This document shows positions 59,820 through 64,000 of a stretch of 64,000 nt of DNA, piece after piece. Origin of the DNA: Caballeronia choica (lineage in GTDB: Bacteria > Pseudomonadota > Gammaproteobacteria > Burkholderiales > Burkholderiaceae). The position numbers were made by a program, and so were the translations under genes. The notes beneath the pieces are model-generated. The model had not been told where the DNA came from. It worked only from the letters and a program-made list of their open reading frames with translations, and searched no databases. The stretch is from positions 24,404 to 88,403 of the forward strand of contig NZ_FCON02000022.1 in the NCBI RefSeq assembly GCF_001544535.1, read 5' to 3'. Each line of letters starts with the position of its first letter. The first letter of the stretch is position 1.

Positions 59820-60740
59820 ATGAACCTGTCATTTGAAGTCCTGCAGGCGCTCGATGCAATCGATCGGACCGGCACCTTTGCGAGCGCGGCCGAGTCGCTC
59901 CACAAGGTGCCGTCGTCGCTGACGTATCTGGTCCAGAAGCTGGAAGTCGATCTCGGCGTGAAGCTCTTCGACCGGAGCGGCCGCCGCGCGACGCTGACGC
60001 AAGCGGGACGCCTGGTCGTCGAGGAAGGACGCCGGCTCCTGGCGGCTGCCGAAGATCTGGAACGCAAGGCGAAGCGTGTCCAGCACGGCTGGGAATCCGA
60101 GCTGCACGTCGCCATCGACGAGATCATTCCGTTCGAGATGCTGTGGGAGCACGTCGGCGAGTTCTACAAGCTGAAGCTGAACACGCACCTGCATCTGACG
60201 AAGGAAGTGCTGGGCGGCTCATGGGACGCGCTCCTCACGCGCCGCGCGGACCTGATCGTCGGCGCCGCGGGCGAACCGCCGCCGATCCCCGGTCTGGTGG
60301 CGAAGCCGATCGGTACGTTGCGGCACGTGTTCGTGGTCGCGCCGGAGCACCCGCTCGCATCGATGCCGGAACCGCTCACGCTGGATATCGTCGCGCGCCA
60401 TCGCGCGGTCGCGATCGGCGACACGTCCCGCAAGCTCGCGCCACGCACGATCGCGCTGGTCGCCAACCAGGAAGTCCTGACCGTGCCGACGCTCGACGCC
60501 AAGCTCGCCGCTCAACTCAAGGGCCTGGCGGCGGGGACGATTCCCGAATGCCTTGCGCTCGCGCACCTGAGCCGCGGCACGCTGGTCAAGAAGGAAGTCC
60601 GCGGCATGCGGGACGTCACGCAGTTTTATCTCGCCTGGCGCGAGGATCAGGCGGGCAAGGCCCTGTGCTGGTGGGTGGACCAGCTCGACCGGCCCGACCT
60701 GATCGACGACGTCGCGCGACGGCGGATGCTGCACGGATGA
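59820..60740 (+). CDS. LysR family transcriptional regulator
   Basis: This 306-residue regulator has an N-terminal winged helix (FEVLQALDAIDRTGTFASAA, then LTYLVQKLEVDLGVKLFDRS) and a two-lobed effector domain beginning near residue 92 (SELHVAIDEIIPFEML). It is divergent from poxB across 241 bases and so probably regulates poxB or itself; LysR proteins usually control the divergent neighbour. The effector is unknown. It ends close to and convergent with the large winged-helix/ATPase gene. Confidence 0.93.
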   Translation: MNLSFEVLQALDAIDRTGTFASAAESLHKVPSSLTYLVQKLEVDLGVKLFDRSGRRATLTQAGRLVVEEGRRLLAAAEDLERKAKRVQHGWESELHVAIDEIIPFEMLWEHVGEFYKLKLNTHLHLTKEVLGGSWDALLTRRADLIVGAAGEPPPIPGLVAKPIGTLRHVFVVAPEHPLASMPEPLTLDIVARHRAVAIGDTSRKLAPRTIALVANQEVLTVPTLDAKLAAQLKGLAAGTIPECLALAHLSRGTLVKKEVRGMRDVTQFYLAWREDQAGKALCWWVDQLDRPDLIDDVARRRMLHG

Positions 60741-60768
60741 TTTATCGGGAGCCGCGTTCCTTCGTCGT

Positions 60769-63714
60769 TCAGGGCGGCGGGCGGTCGAATGAAACGTCGA
60801 CGGCGTGAGCGTCGTCCTGCGCGCTTGCCGCGCTCGCCGTCCGCAGCAGACGGGTCGCGGCTTTGAAATCGTCGCAATCGAGGCCCTCCGTGAGTCGCAC
60901 GCATGCCGACTTCAGCAACTGCACGGCCTCGGCGCTCTTCCCCTGTGCGAGCCAGAGGCGGCCGAGGCTCGTCGCGGCCCGCAGTTGCAGCGAGCGGCAG
61001 CCTTGCGCCAGCGATTCCTCCAGCGCCATGGTGAAGCACACTTCGGCGTCGGTCGCGTTGTCGCCGCAGGGCGGCTCGCCGGTCGGGTCCATCAAAAGCA
61101 GCTCGCCGTGGCTGCGCCTCAGTTCTCCGGCATACCAGAGGTCGCCGGCTTCGTCGCACTGCGCGAACGCCCGTGCGACGGCGGCGATGCCGTCTTCCTG
61201 CCGTCCCGCGCGGCCGAGCGCCATGCCGTATTGCGCGGCCAGCATCGCGCGCGGCGCACCGTACTCGAGCGCTTCGAGATCGTCCAGCGCCGCGTGGAAA
61301 TCCTCCAGGCAGACTTGCAGGGCTTGCGGCGCGGTGGGTTCCAGCGTTCGCAGGTAGGCATCGAAAGCGCGGCAGCACGCCTGCGACACACTCAACCCGG
61401 CGCGCTCCGACACGTCCCGCAACAGCGCGATCGCCTCGGCCGCCTGCTCGCGCTTGCCCGCGAGCAAGGCGAGCGGCACCAGCGCTTCCACTAATACGTA
61501 GCACGTGACGATCGCCTGTTCCTGATCGCACGCGCCGGCCACGCAGCCGTGAGCGAGCGCGAGCGCCTGATCCCGGCAACCCTGCAACCACAGCACGCGC
61601 GCAAGCGTCGCCTGGCCGACCACGCGCTGATCGACGGATTGTCCGAGCGGCAGCCGGTGCCGCAAGCCGTCGCTGTGCTGCAGTAATCGCTCCAGCGACA
61701 GACGCGCCGCTTTCTGGTCGCCCGCGTAGTGCGAAGCGATGCCCAGCAAGCGGTGTCCTAGCATCACATTGCCGGCGTCGTTCGTCTCCGCGGCGAGTTG
61801 CGCGAAGCGCTTCGCGAACGCCAACGCGCTCTGCACCGCACCGGACGACTGGCACGCATTCCACAGGCCCCAGAGCGCGCGGGCTTCGAACGCCCGGTCG
61901 CCGAGCGCGAGCGCCGTGGCGAGCACTTCGGCCCAGATGTCGCGGATTTCCTTGTTCGGTCCGTTCACGTAGACGAGCGCCGCGCCGAGCGCCGCCAGCA
62001 GTTGCATGCGCAATCGCAGATACCGGGTCGAGCGGGAGCCCTCGTGCCGGGTTGCCATCGTATCGAGCGCCCGCCGTGCCCACGCGCAGCACTCGTCGAC
62101 CATCGACAGTTCATAGAGCAGCGCCACGACCTTGACGGCCAGCGTTTCGCCGAGCGCCTCGTCGCCCTTTGGGGACAAAGCCCAACCGAGCGCCGCCCGC
62201 AGGTCGTCCAGCACTTCGCGCATCCTGCAATGCGAGCCATCGGCCAGGACGCCCGCGGCATTTGCACCGTCCGAGCGATGCCATTCGAGCAGGCTCGCGA
62301 AGTAACGCGCGTGGTTCTGCGTGACGAGGCGCCGCTCGCCGTTGTCCTCCAGCTTCTGCAGTGCGTAGGCACGCGTGGTTTCCAGCAGGCGATAGCTCGT
62401 CGTGCACCGCTCGGCACGGGTCACGACCAGCGACTTTTCCACGAGTCCGGAGACCGCCGCGATCACGTCGGACTCGCGCAACGCACCGTCTCCCGCCACG
62501 GCGATGGCCGCGTCGATCGTGAAGCTGTTGACGAAGATGCCGAGCCGGCGCAGCGTCGTGCGCTCGGCGTCGTCGAGCAGTGCGTGGCTCCAGTCGAGCG
62601 TCGCCTTGAGCGTCTGATGCCGCGGCAGCGCCGTCCGGTTGCCGCCGTTGAGCATGCCGAAGCGGTCGTCGAGATGGTCCGCCAGCGTCTCGATGCCGAG
62701 GATCGCCGCCCGTGCCGCCGCCAGTTCGATCGCGAGCGGAATGCCGTCGAGCCGGCGGCACACCATGCCGGTCAGATGGATGCGTCGATCGTCGGATGAA
62801 AAGCGCGGGTCGATGGCTCGCGCGCGCGACAGGAACAGCTTCACGGCGCTGCGCGCCAGGATGTCGACGCCCTCTTCGTCCTGCGCGGGCACTTCCAGCG
62901 ATTCGACCCAGTACAGGCGTTCGGCCATGACGCGCAGCGCTTCCCGGCTGGTCGCCAGCACGCGCAGGTCCGAACTCACGTTCAGTAGCGACTCGGTGAG
63001 TTCGGCGGCCGGGCAAAGGACGTGCTCGCAATTGTCCAGGACGAAGAGCGCGCGGCGCCCGCTCAGCTCCTTGCTGACGCGCGCGAGCGTGAGCGGGCCG
63101 GTTGCAGGGTTCACGCCGAGGGTCGCGGCGAACGTGGCGAGCACGCTGCCTGCATCGGATGCCGACGCGAGCGGGACCAGATAGACGCCGTCGGGAAAGC
63201 GTTCGAGCAGGCCGCGCGCGACTTCGATCGCGAGACGTGTCTTGCCGATGCCGCCCGCGCCGACGAGCGTCACGATAGGAGTGGAGTCAAGCGCGAGCGT
63301 GATGTCGACGAGCGCCGTGTCGCGTCCGATCAGTTCGGACGCATTGGACGGCAAGTTGTTGGGGACGGTGGCGATCCGGGCGTTTTTTTCATCCCGATTG
63401 GTGTCTTCGGAAGCCGCTGCGGGCGATCCCGGCAGTACGAGCCGGTAGCCTCGTCCGGATACGGTCTGGATCAGCGCCCGGCTTTCGCCCAGCACCTTGC
63501 GCAGCGCGGACATGTGGACCTGAAGATTGTTCTCTTCGACGATCGTGTCCGGCCAGACCAGCCTGAGTATATCGTTCTTCGAAACCAGTGCGCCATCGGC
63601 GGCGATCAGGACGGCGAGGATGTCGAATGCGCGGCTGCCTAGCCGCACGGGTTGGCCGTCGAGGGCTATTTCTCGCCGGGCGAGGTCCACTTGAAGCGGG
63701 CCAATGCAAATCAT
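60769..63714 (-). CDS. Winged-helix/NB-ARC/TPR transcriptional regulator
   Basis: This regulator of about 981 residues has an OmpR-type winged helix at the N-terminus (about 1-100; DILAVLIAADGALVSKNDIL, then NLQVHMSALRKVLGES). Next is a signal-transduction ATPase with Walker A LVGAGGIGKTRLA, Walker B ALFVLDNCEHV and the sensor TSREALRV. About 500 residues of TPR-like helical repeats follow. The layout is that of AfsR/MalT-like regulators common in Burkholderia, activated by ligand or partner binding. ATG 63714 is chosen; an open frame continues for 88 codons upstream but is non-coding by content. It is a single gene, convergent with the LysR gene, and its target is unknown. Confidence 0.9.
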   Translation of the reverse strand: MICIGPLQVDLARREIALDGQPVRLGSRAFDILAVLIAADGALVSKNDILRLVWPDTIVEENNLQVHMSALRKVLGESRALIQTVSGRGYRLVLPGSPAAASEDTNRDEKNARIATVPNNLPSNASELIGRDTALVDITLALDSTPIVTLVGAGGIGKTRLAIEVARGLLERFPDGVYLVPLASASDAGSVLATFAATLGVNPATGPLTLARVSKELSGRRALFVLDNCEHVLCPAAELTESLLNVSSDLRVLATSREALRVMAERLYWVESLEVPAQDEEGVDILARSAVKLFLSRARAIDPRFSSDDRRIHLTGMVCRRLDGIPLAIELAAARAAILGIETLADHLDDRFGMLNGGNRTALPRHQTLKATLDWSHALLDDAERTTLRRLGIFVNSFTIDAAIAVAGDGALRESDVIAAVSGLVEKSLVVTRAERCTTSYRLLETTRAYALQKLEDNGERRLVTQNHARYFASLLEWHRSDGANAAGVLADGSHCRMREVLDDLRAALGWALSPKGDEALGETLAVKVVALLYELSMVDECCAWARRALDTMATRHEGSRSTRYLRLRMQLLAALGAALVYVNGPNKEIRDIWAEVLATALALGDRAFEARALWGLWNACQSSGAVQSALAFAKRFAQLAAETNDAGNVMLGHRLLGIASHYAGDQKAARLSLERLLQHSDGLRHRLPLGQSVDQRVVGQATLARVLWLQGCRDQALALAHGCVAGACDQEQAIVTCYVLVEALVPLALLAGKREQAAEAIALLRDVSERAGLSVSQACCRAFDAYLRTLEPTAPQALQVCLEDFHAALDDLEALEYGAPRAMLAAQYGMALGRAGRQEDGIAAVARAFAQCDEAGDLWYAGELRRSHGELLLMDPTGEPPCGDNATDAEVCFTMALEESLAQGCRSLQLRAATSLGRLWLAQGKSAEAVQLLKSACVRLTEGLDCDDFKAATRLLRTASAASAQDDAHAVDVSFDRPPP

Positions 63715-63954
63715 TGCGAAAGTTTCCGGACGCAGAGGGTAGGAAGAACCAACGGTAGACCTGAGGGCTGGCCGCCCAGCGTTGCGTTCCCGAAGTCTAG
63801 AACAACCGCCCGGTTGCATGCGCGGAAAAATCTGAACGTATGGTTCGAAAATCATGTACCAAAGTTGTCGCTGGCGCTTGGGGTGGGGGTGTTTACGCCG
63901 TTTGATGTTGATGCGCTTCCATGGAACTTGTTTTGTTTTTGGTTTATTTGCTCT

Positions 63955-64000
63955 GCCCCTGTCCGGGGCGGGACTCACTTTCTTTGCTGCTGCAAAGAAA
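63955..64000. repeat. Palindromic repeats at the right edge
   Basis: GCCCC and GGGGC (63955-63969) form a short hairpin, and TTTCTTTGC and GCAAAGAAA (63979-64000) form a perfect 9-base palindrome with a 4-base loop, cut by the window end. The second looks like a repeated intergenic element known from memory in Burkholderia genomes, but I cannot check copy number. Between 63715 and 63954 no gene is seen. Confidence 0.5.

Overview
The window is 64 kb of a high-GC genome, with about 50 genes closely packed on both strands. The gene content points to Burkholderiaceae (Paraburkholderia, Caballeronia or Burkholderia type): a Gram-negative 16-strand-type porin, many IclR, TetR and LysR regulators, Liv-type ABC uptake, CoA-dependent degradation genes and an imuA-imuB-dnaE2 mutagenesis operon. 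The genus is an inference from gene families; no rRNA or tRNA gene is visible. I also see no CRISPR array and no intact insertion sequence.

Layout. (1) 1-3.1 kb: the end of an MFS transporter gene and a molybdopterin aldehyde/xanthine oxidoreductase large subunit. (2) 3.2-10.8 kb: a catabolic block with visibly lower GC. It holds a NodB-type deacetylase, two paralogous IclR regulators, an APC permease, an SDR dehydrogenase, an NAD-epimerase, a creatininase homologue and an unrecognised protein. Two near-identical palindromes look like IclR operators. (3) 11.4-15.4 kb, minus strand: a permuted family III CoA-transferase, a scar of a deleted pntA-pntB operon, an NmrA-like protein and an iron alcohol dehydrogenase. 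(4) 15.6-32.1 kb: an acid-degradation regulon with an acyl-CoA synthetase, acyl-CoA dehydrogenase, MaoC hydratase, hydratase/3-hydroxyacyl-CoA dehydrogenase fusion, thiolase, CoA-transferase, dienoyl-CoA-reductase-like SDR, a TetR regulator and a complete Liv-type ABC importer. The same short motif (core TGTCAAGTTT) occurs before four of its transcription units, so one TetR protein probably controls import and oxidation together. (5) 32.3-41.2 kb: a porin, then two NCS1 permeases flanking a hybrid-kinase/response-regulator phosphorelay and an amidase, which suggests sensing and use of a nucleobase-like or amide compound.

(6) 41.4-46.7 kb: a TetR/metallo-hydrolase divergon with tandem operators, a TPR O-GlcNAc-transferase-like protein and a GST. 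(7) 46.9-53.7 kb: a DNA-damage locus. A perfect LexA-type box lies between imuA-imuB-dnaE2 (plus strand) and a minus-strand set made of a Cys-rich 92-aa protein, a 55-aa protein and an SRAP abasic-site protein with a large helical insertion. (8) 54.1-64 kb: a cold-shock protein, an MmgE/PrpD protein, a SnoaL-TetR pair behind a perfect palindrome, pyruvate oxidase PoxB with a divergent LysR gene, and a 981-residue winged-helix/NB-ARC/TPR regulator. Palindromic repeats lie at the right edge.

The best candidates for undescribed biology are the divergent SOS locus with its two small proteins, the creatininase/IclR island, and the TetR-motif regulon.
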